From Pectinophora gossypiella (lineage: Eukaryota; Arthropoda; Insecta; Lepidoptera; Gelechiidae): 64,000 bases of DNA. Shown in pieces: positions 48,801 to 57,286 of the stretch. Location of the stretch: NCBI RefSeq assembly GCF_024362695.1, contig NC_065416.1, forward strand, positions 16,336,501-16,400,500. The letters are read 5' to 3'. The notes beneath the pieces were generated by a model, which saw nothing but the letters and a program-made list of their open reading frames with translations, was not told where the DNA came from and ran no database searches. A program made the translations under genes and the position numbers. Each line of letters starts with the position of its first letter. The first letter of the stretch is position 1.

Positions 48801-49008
48801 GGTCGGCCAGGACCTGTCCCTGCCTGCCGTGGTCTCGGCCATGGTCGGTAGCGAGAGGGCCTGGAGAGCGGTACACTCTTTCTGCGAGGACGTGGTGGCG
48901 CAGAAAGAGGCCGCCGAGAGGTCGCGGGAGGCCGATCCTGCGTCCGACCCGATCCGTCGGACTCGGGTGGGACGGAGAAGGTTGGCGCATGATCGGCGTA
49001 TCCCGTAG
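45853..49008 (+). CDS. SART-like ORF2: APE endonuclease and reverse transcriptase
   Basis: The frame gives 1051 residues. The N-terminal apurinic-type endonuclease (about 1-205) has N9, E36 (SEPYS), D124 and N126 (GDLNAKS), and D200-H201 (LSDH). It nicks TTAGG repeats to prime reverse transcription. The reverse transcriptase (about 430-750) has LDIANAFN, CGVPQGSVLGPLLWN and YADD at 665-668. A C-terminal cluster C953-C956-H965-C970 (CHHCGAADDTADHTLAAC) is needed in this clade for RNA or DNA binding. There is no RNase H, as expected for the R1/SART group. All hallmark residues are present and the frame is unbroken, so an active enzyme is plausible. Confidence 0.96.
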   Translation: MALSVLQANINHSARAQDLLLQSMAEWLIDVVAVSEPYSVPPRDNWVSDLTGVAALISRTGAGLPPLEHVVRGGGYVAAVLGDITLVSVYFSPNRSLSDFEQFLLEVGVLVGRRRTARVIVAGDLNAKSTVWGCPATDVRGEAVEEWALTAGLTVLNHGSVNTCVRQQGGSIVDVTFADAALARCVQSWEVQEDVETLSDHLYIRFSVSAFPGTPRSPIPVPVENGPKWALKRLDYEALEEAVIVEAWLQPDGEPEVERETEAIQQAMARVCDACMPRVRALPSRRAVYWWSAELTRLRQACVEARRRYTRSRRRRIRDEELLARAESSYREAKRALQIAIAEAKDAAEREMLESLDVDPWGRPYRMVRRKLRPWAPPLTQSLQPQLVSRVVSALFPDRAEHTPPAMALQNGMADAADEEVPPVSEAELEIAVRRLQAKNTAPGLDGIPGRVWVLALRVDGGLGLRLRDLFTGCLVRGHFPRRWRTGKLVLIRKEGRPADSPSAYRPIVLLDESSKLLERVIAARLIEHLEDAGPDLSACQFGFRRGRSTIDAIARVRALADAAVAQGEVVLAVSLDIANAFNTLPWSCIREALRYHMVPPYLRRLLAAYLSVRAVSFPASEGWREWSVSCGVPQGSVLGPLLWNIGYDWVLRGANLRGVDVTCYADDTLVTARSSTYREASILATAGVAHVVSKIRRLGLEVALTKSEAIFFHGPRAAPPAGAHIVVGGVSIGVKSTMRYLGLVLDSRWNFRAHFSGLAPRLIAAAGALSRLLPNIGGPKVGCRRLYCGVVRSMALYGAPIWVDALSAHNRALLRRPQRAMATRVVRGYRTISFEAACALAGTPPWELDANVLASVYRHAARARADGGAPSPEEISSLRLNARRDTLLRWSRALEAPSAGHRTVEAIRPVLDEWVERRFGALSFRLTQVLSGHGCFGRYLCRVAGREPTSDCHHCGAADDTADHTLAACPEWAESRARLRCVVGQDLSLPAVVSAMVGSERAWRAVHSFCEDVVAQKEAAERSREADPASDPIRRTRVGRRRLAHDRRIP

Positions 49009-49316
49009 GTGGGGATGCTGGTGACGGATGCGGGGGGCGTCCGTCACCTGGCACAAAGTCCCCGTGTTGGTAGGCGCGCGTGTGTTCCGCGCGCCACTGA
49101 CGATTTCGAGCACTGAAGTGCTCACCGAGCCGGGTCCGTATGGACACCGCCTGGGAGTTGCGGAAGTATGCGGGCGCGTTCCCGTGGCTCCCACTCAGGC
49201 GGCAAGACGAACACCGTTGGGTTTTAGTGGGTAGGCGGGATACTTGAGATCCTGGAGTCCCACATAACCCGTCGCCATCCCCATGGCGGCGGGTATGCGT
49301 AAATGCATTTCCCAAC

Positions 49317-49366
<50 letters not shown>

Positions 49367-49368
<2 letters not shown>

Positions 49369-49455
49369 TTAGGTTAGGTTAGGTTAGGTTAGGTTAGGTT
49401 AGGTTAGGTTAGGTTAGGTTAGGTTAGGTTAGGTTAGGTTAGGTTAGGTTAGGTT
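49367..49455 (+). repeat. (TTAGG)n target tract
   Basis: About 18 units lie between copies 3 and 4, again GGTTAGG after poly(A) and AGGTT before the next element. Confidence 0.95.
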
Positions 49456-49599
49456 CCCCCCCAATGGGTTCTCGCCTTGTCGTGGCGGGGGGGCTCAGTA
49501 GCTGTGGAAGTGATTGGAAATGCCGCTTACTCCATATCACTTCCACAGTGAAGCTAAGAAGAACCCAACGCGCGGCGGGTCCGCTCAGATAACTCTGGG

Positions 49600-49925
49600 C
49601 GGGCAACGGCTTCGGCCACCGTCGGGCAACCCGTAAGCCTGCACTTGGTGGGGTCGCAGGAACGGGGGCCGCCTTCACACTGAGTGGAGGGGGCCGCGAG
49701 GAGATAACCTCTATAAAAAATCCGCAGGGAGGAGGCGAATTCCGCCTTCGCGCGGCTGGTTCGTCGGTCGTCAATGTACGGCTGGCGGACAGGCTTCGGC
49801 CACAGTCGGGCGAACCTGTTACCCTGACTTGCGGTGGTCATGTCTCGCGGCATGTCTCAGGGCCAGGGGGGCTTGCCTTAACCGGCCGGCCCCGAGAGGA
49901 GTAAACCTCACTAAAAAATCTCCAA
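49600..49925 (+). repeat. Duplicated 5' UTR module
   Basis: The pair of motifs GGCTTCGGCCAC(A/C)GTCGG and the later GAGGAG..AACCTC...AAAAAATC occurs at 49608-49721 and again at 49790-49922. Copies 2 and 3 have it once (39592-39706 and 43150-43260). GAGGAAGACAACCTC can form a small hairpin. This may be promoter or RNA-structure DNA. Confidence 0.65.
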
Positions 49926-50122
49926 AGTCTCACGTTGGGGCACCTTCGGGTCTTGCGCGGCGTGAGGCGCCTGTTACAGGTGGCGGAGGGGATACCTCCG
50001 GCAGCGAGCGGCCATCGCTGGGGCACCGCCCGACCCCCCAGGCGGATTAGGGTTACCCGGGTACAGAGGGCACTGCCCGGGTGGACTGAATATTTCCCTC
50101 ACTCTCGTGGGATTAATTTAAT

Positions 50123-52411
50123 ATGTCTAAAAAACCTGTTGTGGAGCTGGTAGATTTAAAATATAAAACTTTACGGACTGATATTTCTAACGACCTTGGC
50201 GATGAATACGGAAGTGATTGCGTGCGACTTGGGGAAAGGATGGCACTGCCTACGGATTCCACCGATCCGGAAGCGGCCCTCCTCTCCAGTGTAGATAGTG
50301 ACGGCAGCTCGATTGCAGCCGATAGGCCCCGCAGGGGTAAAGGGAAGGGTGGGTCGACTGATGACCCGAAACCACTGGTTCTTAGCGGCAAGAACCAGGG
50401 GTCGAAGGCTCAGGCACCCCCCAGACCGTACAGGGCTGGAGGAAGCCTACAGAGAATGGGAGAAGACCTGAATAGGCAAGTAGAGGGGGTGGTGATGCTC
50501 ACCTCGGAAGCAGAGTCCGACTGCTCCGGAATGGACACTGCCATCTCCTTCTCTGATGGAGGCTCTGTCACAGACGGAAGACGGAGAAAGAAAAGAAGTG
50601 CCCCGGATGCAAACAGCAGTGGCGAGTCGGGAGATGGTTCCACCGTCTTTGCACCCACACCGAAGAGGACTGCCAAGCGAGGCAGAGGCAGACCGCCTAC
50701 TACTGGGCATTATGTCGGCCTCGCCAAGGCAAAAGAAGCCCTGGTAAGTGCCCAGCGAGCGGAGCTCGAAGTACAGGACGAAACGGAGGTTCTCGAGTCG
50801 ACCAGAGAACTCGCGGCAGTCCCTGCGGACTGTCTCGAGAAACGGGTGGAAAGCGGCGTCAAGGTTATCTTAGACGTCGCTCGCAAGTCGAAAAACCTTA
50901 AGGGCACTTTCGTTAACGCCCTTAAAAAGGCTGCCACACAGATCGAGCAAGCTGTGGCAGCTATGGCGGAGAGAACCTGTGATGAAGAGGTGCGGGTCCT
51001 ACGTTCCGAGAACGTAGAATTAAGAAAGAGGGTGGAGAGTCTCAGCGAGGAGATGGTCAAGCTCCGCGAGGACCTTGGACATCTCTCCGTGGAGCGAACC
51101 CGCGCCAAAGCGCCCGAGTCACAGTCGGAGGAAAGGAGCCTGGCGGATCAGCGGTCAGCTATGATAAGCGATATCGAGCGCATAATCGATATCAAGCTGG
51201 CCAGGCTGGAAAACCGCCTGCTCCCACCGTCGGCATTCCGACCGCCCCTACAGGCGGATCTAAAGAGACCTGCTCCGCAGGCTAGCGGAGCCAAAGCCCA
51301 AGCTCCAAAGGCAGCTAAAGCCCCAACTGCCAAAGCAGCCAAAAAGGCTGCACCAGCAGTGGTTCCTCCCACCCCTACGCCCACACGCGGCATAGCGACC
51401 CCTTCACAGGGGTCGCAGCCAACTGTGGAGACGTGGAGCGAGGTGGTGAAGAAGGGGAAGAAAGGGAAGAAGGCACGCAAAGCCAATGCCACTTCCGCAG
51501 CCCAAACCACGTCCAGCCAACCTCCGGCGAGCCATGTAGGTACTACAAGGCCGCTCGGAAAGGTTAAGCCGACAACGTCGGGGGGCAAGCGGAAAGAGAA
51601 GGCTTTGTTGCGTCCACCTAGGTCAGCTGCGGTTACTTTAACCCTGCGGCCAGAGGCGACCGACGGCGGCCTAACCTATGCTCAGGTGCTAACAAAGGCT
51701 AGACTGGGAGTTGACCTGAAGCAATTGGGCATCGATGGGCTCCGCTTCCGGATGGCTGCCACAGGGGCTCGGGTCCTTGAGATCCCCGGAAAGGAGAGTG
51801 GGGAAAAGGCTGAGCTCCTGGCGGCAAAGCTGAAGGAAGTCCTGCCTGATACTGTGAGGGTGGCGCGCCCCGTAAGATGCACGGATGTTGTGGTCTCTGG
51901 GCTGGACGACTCTGCTACAGCGGAGAGTATCACAGCGGCGATCGTCGAAGCTGGGAAATGCTCCGCTGAGCATATTAAAGTCGGTCCCATACGTGTTGGG
52001 ATATTTGGAGTGGGCAGTGCGCTCGTCGAGTGCCCTGTCGAAGCGGCCAAGTCGCTAGTGGAGAAAGGGAGACTCCTAGTCGGCTGGAGTGCGACCCGGG
52101 TGCGGACACTGGGGCCTAGGCCAATGAAATGCTTTAGGTGTTTCGAAATTGGGCATACTGGGCTCCAGTGTCAGTCGCAGGTGGATCGCAGTCGGAACTG
52201 CTTCCGCTGCGGACAGGAGGGACACACGTCGTCATCGTGTACCGGCGACCTCCACTGCCCCGTTTGCAAGGCTGCAGGGAAACCTGCAAACCATGCAACC
52301 GGGGGTCGGAAGTGCGCACGACCAAAGAAGGGCAAGAAAGGGACTGCCAGGACCCCAGTCTCTAGCCAAACACCAAGGGCGCCGCCTCAGGAGGCGATGA
52401 TGACCGGTTAG
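50123..52411 (+). CDS. SART-like ORF1 (gag-like) protein, divergent subfamily
   Basis: The frame gives 762 residues from ATG 50123. It keeps the same layout as the other two: acidic/serine N-terminus, AT-hook-like AKRGRGRPPTTGHYVGLAKAK region (given here in outline), coiled coil (about 290-325), lysine-rich KKGKKGKKARKAN region, and three zinc knuckles from C670 (CFRCFEIGHTGLQC, CFRCGQEGHTSSSC and CPVC...H...C). The N-terminal 130 residues are unrelated by eye to the other copies. The role is an RNA-binding nucleocapsid by family. It ends TAG, two bases before the ORF2 start. Confidence 0.94.
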   Translation: MSKKPVVELVDLKYKTLRTDISNDLGDEYGSDCVRLGERMALPTDSTDPEAALLSSVDSDGSSIAADRPRRGKGKGGSTDDPKPLVLSGKNQGSKAQAPPRPYRAGGSLQRMGEDLNRQVEGVVMLTSEAESDCSGMDTAISFSDGGSVTDGRRRKKRSAPDANSSGESGDGSTVFAPTPKRTAKRGRGRPPTTGHYVGLAKAKEALVSAQRAELEVQDETEVLESTRELAAVPADCLEKRVESGVKVILDVARKSKNLKGTFVNALKKAATQIEQAVAAMAERTCDEEVRVLRSENVELRKRVESLSEEMVKLREDLGHLSVERTRAKAPESQSEERSLADQRSAMISDIERIIDIKLARLENRLLPPSAFRPPLQADLKRPAPQASGAKAQAPKAAKAPTAKAAKKAAPAVVPPTPTPTRGIATPSQGSQPTVETWSEVVKKGKKGKKARKANATSAAQTTSSQPPASHVGTTRPLGKVKPTTSGGKRKEKALLRPPRSAAVTLTLRPEATDGGLTYAQVLTKARLGVDLKQLGIDGLRFRMAATGARVLEIPGKESGEKAELLAAKLKEVLPDTVRVARPVRCTDVVVSGLDDSATAESITAAIVEAGKCSAEHIKVGPIRVGIFGVGSALVECPVEAAKSLVEKGRLLVGWSATRVRTLGPRPMKCFRCFEIGHTGLQCQSQVDRSRNCFRCGQEGHTSSSCTGDLHCPVCKAAGKPANHATGGRKCARPKKGKKGTARTPVSSQTPRAPPQEAMMTG

Positions 52412-52416
52412 CAATG
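52409..52416 (+). promoter_or_regulatory. Stop-start junction TAG-CA-ATG
   Basis: The two-base spacing matches copy 3 although the stop codon and spacer bases differ. This suggests the spacing is what matters for reinitiation. Confidence 0.65.
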
Positions 52417-55400
52417 GCAGGACACCGCTATCTACTTGCTAACGTGAACCACTGCACTGGTGCGCAGGACTTGGTCATGCAAACCATGTTGCAGGGGTCC
52501 AACGACGTCCTGGTCATCACGGAGCCATACTACGTGTCTCCCCAGCCCAACTGGGTTGGCGACACGCGGAGCTCCGTGGTGATCATTGTGGCGACCGGTC
52601 CGGGCTCCATGCCCCTTTCCGTCCGGGACAGAGAACCTGGGTTTGTTTCCGCCTTATGGGGTGACAATCTGGTCTTCGGGGTCTACTTCTCGCCCAATGT
52701 TCCGTTGGCTGAGTACCAGTTGTTCCTGGATCGTCTGGGAATTGCTGTCAGGCGAACGACTCAGCGCAACATCATTGTGCTTGGCGATTTTAATGCCCAC
52801 AATACAACTTGGGGATCCCCGGAGACCGACGACTGCGGCGAGGCGGTCGAGGAGTGGGCGGCATTGTGCGGTCTTGCGCTGCTCAATCGCGGCTCAACCG
52901 ACACGTGGGTGCGACGGCAGAGCGGGTCCATAGTGGATTTAACATTCGCTAGCCCTGCACTAGCATCGCGCGTGTCGAACTGGCGGGTTCTGGATGATGT
53001 GGAGACACTCTCGGACCACCGCTACGTTACGTTCGAGGTCTCCACCTCATCTAGTGATACAACCTCTCGTCGGGACCGGGAAGCCAGACCATCGGCCTTC
53101 CCGAGATGGTCGCTCGTGCGCCTCAACGAGGAGCTGCTGGAGGAGGCTGCAATTGTCCAGGCATGGACCATGCAGCCTGTAGACCCGGCAGAGGTGCATG
53201 AGAGCGCCATCAAATTCCGGGAGACTCTAACGCGGATGTGCGACGCGGCAATGCCGCGAGCTAAAAGGCGGCCGTCTAGGCGAGCGGTATACTGGTGGAC
53301 TCAAGATATAGCTGATCTGCGCGAAGCTTGCGTTGCGGCGCGTCGAGAGTTCACCAGATACCGAAGACTGCAGACTCGCAGCGAAGAAAGGGAGGACCTG
53401 CTGCATAACATCTACAGCCAGTCCAAAAAGACCCTGCAACTGGCCATCAGCAGGTCCAAAACCCTCTCCAGGCAGGAGATGCTGGAGGACCTCAACAGGG
53501 ATCCGTGGGGACGTCCGTATCGTGCGGCGAGATGCAAATTTCGCCCACAGGCGCCCCCGATCACGGAAACCCTGCAGCCTCAACTATTGGAGGAGGTGGT
53601 AGCGGGTCTGTTCCCGGACAGTCCCGATCACACCCCCCCAATCATGGCGGATTCCCTAGAGGAAGAAGAGGCTGAAGAGGTTCCTCCGTTGAGGTCACAG
53701 GAGATTCGCGCAGCCGCGTTAAGGTTACGGGCCAAGAACACCGCGCCCGGACCTGATGGAGTCCCGGGTCGGGTCCTGGCTTTGGCGCTAGACAAGTTGG
53801 GGGCTCACCTAGCCGAGCTTCTCGACGCCTGTCTGGCGACAGGCCAGTTCCCGACGTGCTGGAAGGAGGGTAGACTAGTCCTTCTCAAGAAGGATGGGCG
53901 CCCCGCAGAACAACCCTCTGCCTACCGCCCCATAGTGCTGTTGGATGATACGGGAAAGCTCTTCGAGCGCATCATTGCCTCCCGTATCATCCAGCACCTA
54001 ACCAGTGTTGGCCCTAACTTGTCGGACAACCAGTTCGGATTCCGAGAGAGCCGATCGACGATTGACGCGATCACACGCGTCAAGGCTCTCTCGGAAGAAG
54101 CGGTTGGTTCTGGCGGCGTACTGTTGGCGGTGTCCTTGGACATCGCCAACGCTTTTAACTCGTTGCCATTCGGGAGCATTCAGGAGGCGATTCGGTTTCA
54201 TCGGTTGCCTCAATACCTGCGAAGGCTGATCGATGTCTACCTGCACAACAGGGTAGTACTATACGCAGGGCGGGACGGCTCTCTCCATCAACGGGCCGTC
54301 GGATGCGGTGTTCCACAGGGGTCGGTTCTGGGTCCACTCCTGTGGAACATCGGGTTTGATTGGACCCTGCGGGGCGATCTTCCCCCAGGCCTCAGCATCG
54401 TCTGCTATGCGGACGACACTTTGGTCACCGCACGAGGGGATGACTATGAGGAGGCAGCGGCGCTAGCCACGGCTGGCGTTCAGAGGGTGGTCGAGCGAAT
54501 CGAGTCGTTGGGCCTAAAGGTGGCCCTCAACAAAACCGAGGCTCTGTGCTTTCACGGCCCTCGGAGGGGGCCACCTGCAGGTGCCAACATCGTGATTGGC
54601 GGTTGCCGGGTCGAGGTAAAGCCTCAGATGAAATATCTGGGGCTTTACCTCGATCCGAAATGGAACTTCCGAGAGCATTTTCGGAGATTAGCTCCTAAAC
54701 TAATCAATGCCGCATCTGCTCTCGGAAGGTTACTGCCAAACCTGGGAGGCCCGAGCGTTACCTGCCGTCGCCTATACACTGGCGTGGTACGTTCGATGGC
54801 GCTTTATGGCGCACCGGTGTGGGTCGGGGCTCTGACTGGCCCGAATAAGACCATGCTGTTCCGTGCACAGCGGGTCATGGCAGTCAGAGTCGCCCGAGGA
54901 TACCGCACGATCTCACATGAGGCGGCTTGTGTCCTTGCGGGCACGCCTCCGTGGGACCTCGACGCCGAGGTTCTCGCGGAGGTTTATGTGAGATGCGCGG
55001 AGGCTAAAGCGCAGGGAGATGGCCCAGATCCCGAAGACCTGGATCGCTGGAGGAAGCGCGCTCAACGCAATCTGCTGCGAAGGTGGAGGCAGCGATTGGA
55101 AGAGCCGTGCGCTGGCTTGCGGACCGTGGCGGCTGTTCGCCCAGTCCTGAAGGAATGGGTGAACCGACGTCACGGCTCGCTCACCTTTAGGCTGGTGCAG
55201 ATACTGTCGGGGCATGGCAGCTTCGGCAGATATCTGTGCCACATAGCCGGCAGGGAGCCATTAGCGGTCTGCCATCATTGCGCCTGCAGTGACGACACCG
55301 CTGATCACACGCTGGGGGTCTGTCCAGCGTGGGCGCAACAGCGAGCGACGCTCGCTGCAGTGGTCGGGAACGACCTCTCGCTGCCAGCCGTGGTCAACGC

Positions 55401-55575
55401 CATGGTTGGCAGCAAGAGAGCGTGGGAGGCGATGGTCTCCTTCTGTGAGGACGTGGTGGCACAGAAGGAGGCTGCAGAGCGGACCCGAGAGGACGACCCC
55501 CTCTCGGCTCCTATCCGACGTAGGCGTACTGGGCGGAGAAGGGGGGTATTTGCTCGCCAACTCTTGCCTAGTTAG
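52414..55575 (+). CDS. SART-like ORF2: APE endonuclease and reverse transcriptase, divergent subfamily
   Basis: The frame gives 1053 residues. Endonuclease residues are E37 (TEPYY), D125 and N127 (GDFNAHN) and D201-H202 (LSDH). The reverse transcriptase has LDIANAFNSLP, CGVPQGSVLGPLLWN and YADD at 665-668. The C-terminal cluster is CHHCACSDDTADHTLGVC. No RNase H. Length and spacing match the copy at 45853-49008 almost exactly. All catalytic residues are present and no break is seen. By family it nicks TTAGG DNA and copies the element RNA into the nick. Confidence 0.96.
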   Translation: MAGHRYLLANVNHCTGAQDLVMQTMLQGSNDVLVITEPYYVSPQPNWVGDTRSSVVIIVATGPGSMPLSVRDREPGFVSALWGDNLVFGVYFSPNVPLAEYQLFLDRLGIAVRRTTQRNIIVLGDFNAHNTTWGSPETDDCGEAVEEWAALCGLALLNRGSTDTWVRRQSGSIVDLTFASPALASRVSNWRVLDDVETLSDHRYVTFEVSTSSSDTTSRRDREARPSAFPRWSLVRLNEELLEEAAIVQAWTMQPVDPAEVHESAIKFRETLTRMCDAAMPRAKRRPSRRAVYWWTQDIADLREACVAARREFTRYRRLQTRSEEREDLLHNIYSQSKKTLQLAISRSKTLSRQEMLEDLNRDPWGRPYRAARCKFRPQAPPITETLQPQLLEEVVAGLFPDSPDHTPPIMADSLEEEEAEEVPPLRSQEIRAAALRLRAKNTAPGPDGVPGRVLALALDKLGAHLAELLDACLATGQFPTCWKEGRLVLLKKDGRPAEQPSAYRPIVLLDDTGKLFERIIASRIIQHLTSVGPNLSDNQFGFRESRSTIDAITRVKALSEEAVGSGGVLLAVSLDIANAFNSLPFGSIQEAIRFHRLPQYLRRLIDVYLHNRVVLYAGRDGSLHQRAVGCGVPQGSVLGPLLWNIGFDWTLRGDLPPGLSIVCYADDTLVTARGDDYEEAAALATAGVQRVVERIESLGLKVALNKTEALCFHGPRRGPPAGANIVIGGCRVEVKPQMKYLGLYLDPKWNFREHFRRLAPKLINAASALGRLLPNLGGPSVTCRRLYTGVVRSMALYGAPVWVGALTGPNKTMLFRAQRVMAVRVARGYRTISHEAACVLAGTPPWDLDAEVLAEVYVRCAEAKAQGDGPDPEDLDRWRKRAQRNLLRRWRQRLEEPCAGLRTVAAVRPVLKEWVNRRHGSLTFRLVQILSGHGSFGRYLCHIAGREPLAVCHHCACSDDTADHTLGVCPAWAQQRATLAAVVGNDLSLPAVVNAMVGSKRAWEAMVSFCEDVVAQKEAAERTREDDPLSAPIRRRRTGRRRGVFARQLLPS

Positions 55576-55920
55576 CCAAGCCCTCGGGCGACGGAAGCGG
55601 GGAAATTCCGTCGCTCGATTCCATCTAGGGCTCGGGAGGATGTGGTCTGCCGAGTGTTCCCGGCAGATCACATAACATCGGAGGTTCAGGGTGGACAGCT
55701 CCTCCCATCCTGAATTCAGGGAGTGTCCGAATCGGACAACGCCGACGGGTGCACGGAAGTGTGTGCCAACGTCCCCGGACACCCGCCAATTGGCGAACGG
55801 AGTGGAACACCGAGGAGTTTTAGTGAGTAGGAGTCTCACATAACCCAGTCGCTTTCCCCGGGCGGCTGGGTATCCATGATGGATTTCTCCTCGTAAAAAA
55901 AAAAAAAAAAAAAAAAAAAA

Positions 55921-55934
55921 GGTTAGGTTAGGTT
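55921..55934 (+). repeat. (TTAGG)n tract, under three units
   Basis: Fourteen bases of telomere repeat separate copy 4 from the 3' stub. Confidence 0.9.
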
Positions 55935-56090
55935 GACGCGGTTGTGTGCAATTGCGTTCCCGCATCCCCGCCACATGGCGGCGAGGAGGAACACCGTTGG
56001 GTTTTAGTGGGTATACCGGGTTTCCCGGGGAGTCCCACATAACCACGTCGTCCCCCCGGGCGGCGTGGTATGCGTAACGCATTTCCCAAC

Positions 56091-56178
<88 letters not shown>
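55935..56178 (+). mobile_element. SART-like 3' stub (copy 5)
   Basis: Only the last 160 bp of a copy-1-like 3' UTR remain (AACACCGTTGGGTTTTAGTG, CACATAACCACGTCG, TATGCGTAACGCATTTCCC), followed by 85 A residues. This is a severe 5' truncation. It shows that the terminal 160 bp is enough to be used as template. Confidence 0.93.
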
Positions 56179-56180
<2 letters not shown>

Positions 56181-56430
56181 TTAGGTTAGGTTAGGTTAGG
56201 TTAGGTTAGGTTAGGTTAGGTTAGGTTAGGTTAGGTTAGGTTAGGTTAGGTTAGGTTAGGTTAGGTTAGGTTAGGTTAGGTTAGGTTAGGTTAGGTTAGG
56301 TTAGGTTAGGTTAGGTTAGGTTAGGTTAGGTTAGGTTAGGTTAGGTTAGGTTAGGTTAGGTTAGGTTAGGTTAGGTTAGGTTAGGTTAGGTTAGGTTAGG
56401 TTAGGTTAGGTTAGGTTAGGTTAGGTTAGG
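56179..56430 (+). repeat. (TTAGG)50 telomere array
   Basis: A 252-bp stretch of TTAGG with no interruption seen lies between the last SART-like copy and the oppositely oriented element. It starts GGTTAGG after poly(A) and ends TTAGG directly against an 11-base T run. Confidence 0.96.
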
Positions 56431-56831
56431 TTTTTTTTTTTATATAAAGTACATATGGAGGCATTACTATGTGCGCAGCGCTAATGGGGTACGCCTTGCA
56501 CATATTGCTATGTTTGTATGTGGAGTATAATTTGTAGATATTGAGTGTAGTGTGGATTTATAAGTTATGGTTGATTGAATAGTTGAAAGTTAGTATGAGT
56601 AGTGTATAATAATGTTGTTATATGGTTATGTAGTGTAACTGGTGAGTAAAATAAGATAAGAGTGTAATAGAAGATAATACAGAGTCGAAGAGTAATGAGA
56701 GAGTGGCAGGTGATAAATTATAAGGTAAAGGATAGGACATAAACAATGATTTGAAGTTAAAAGTAATGAATACAAAACAAGATAAATGAGTAAGTTAGTA
56801 GTTGACAATGAATGAATACAAAAGAAGTAAT

Positions 56832-56905
<74 letters not shown>

Positions 56906-56949
56906 CCATTATAGCAAAGTATTTGTAAGTTATGAGTAATTAATAGGTG

Positions 56950-57016
<67 letters not shown>

Positions 57017-57183
57017 TTATATACAATTATAGCAAAGTATTAGTAAGTAAAGAGTGATAGCCGTAATAATAGCAATATTAAAAGACATGAACATTAAATT
57101 GAAATTAAAAATAATGAATATAAATCAAAGATAAAATTAGTAAGTTAATATTTCACAATGAACGAGTACAAAAGAAGTAATAA

Positions 57184-57241
<58 letters not shown>

Positions 57242-57286
57242 CCATACATGAATAGTATTTACTAAGAATAGAATATGTGATGCAGT
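56431..57286 (-). repeat. 3' tail with repeated internal poly(A) tracts
   Basis: T runs of about 72, 61 and 54 bases lie at 56834-56905, 56953-57013 and 57187-57241, plus the terminal run at 56431-56441. The DNA beside them is duplicated: GTACAAAAGAAGTAATAA-type sequence precedes two runs (near 56819 and 57170), and ATTATAGCAAAGTATT follows two (near 56909 and 57024). This indicates tail duplication or repeated insertion into a tail. Confidence 0.75.

Larger units (their letters stand above)
42871..49366 (+). mobile_element. Full-length SART-like retrotransposon (copy 3)
   Basis: The element has a 5' UTR (42871-43384), ORF1, ORF2, a 3' UTR (49009-49319) and a poly(A) of about 47 bases joined to GGTTAGG. 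Both ORFs are open with all catalytic residues visible, so it may be active. The 3' UTR shares only its last 110 bp with copies 1 and 2, which suggests it belongs to a different subfamily at the 3' end while its 5' UTR matches copy 2. Confidence 0.95.
49456..55920 (+). mobile_element. Full-length SART-like retrotransposon, divergent subfamily (copy 4)
   Basis: The element has a 5' UTR (49456-50122), ORF1, ORF2, a 3' UTR (55576-55894) and a poly(A) of about 26 bases joined to GGTTAGG. Both ORFs are intact. It is much more diverged from copies 1-3 than they are from each other. Its 5' UTR contains two versions of a module that copies 2 and 3 have once. Confidence 0.95.

Noticed and set aside
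56626..56808. Minus-strand 60-codon frame in the 3' tail
   Set aside because: Leu/Ser/Tyr-rich AT-driven frame in a tail region without any motif.
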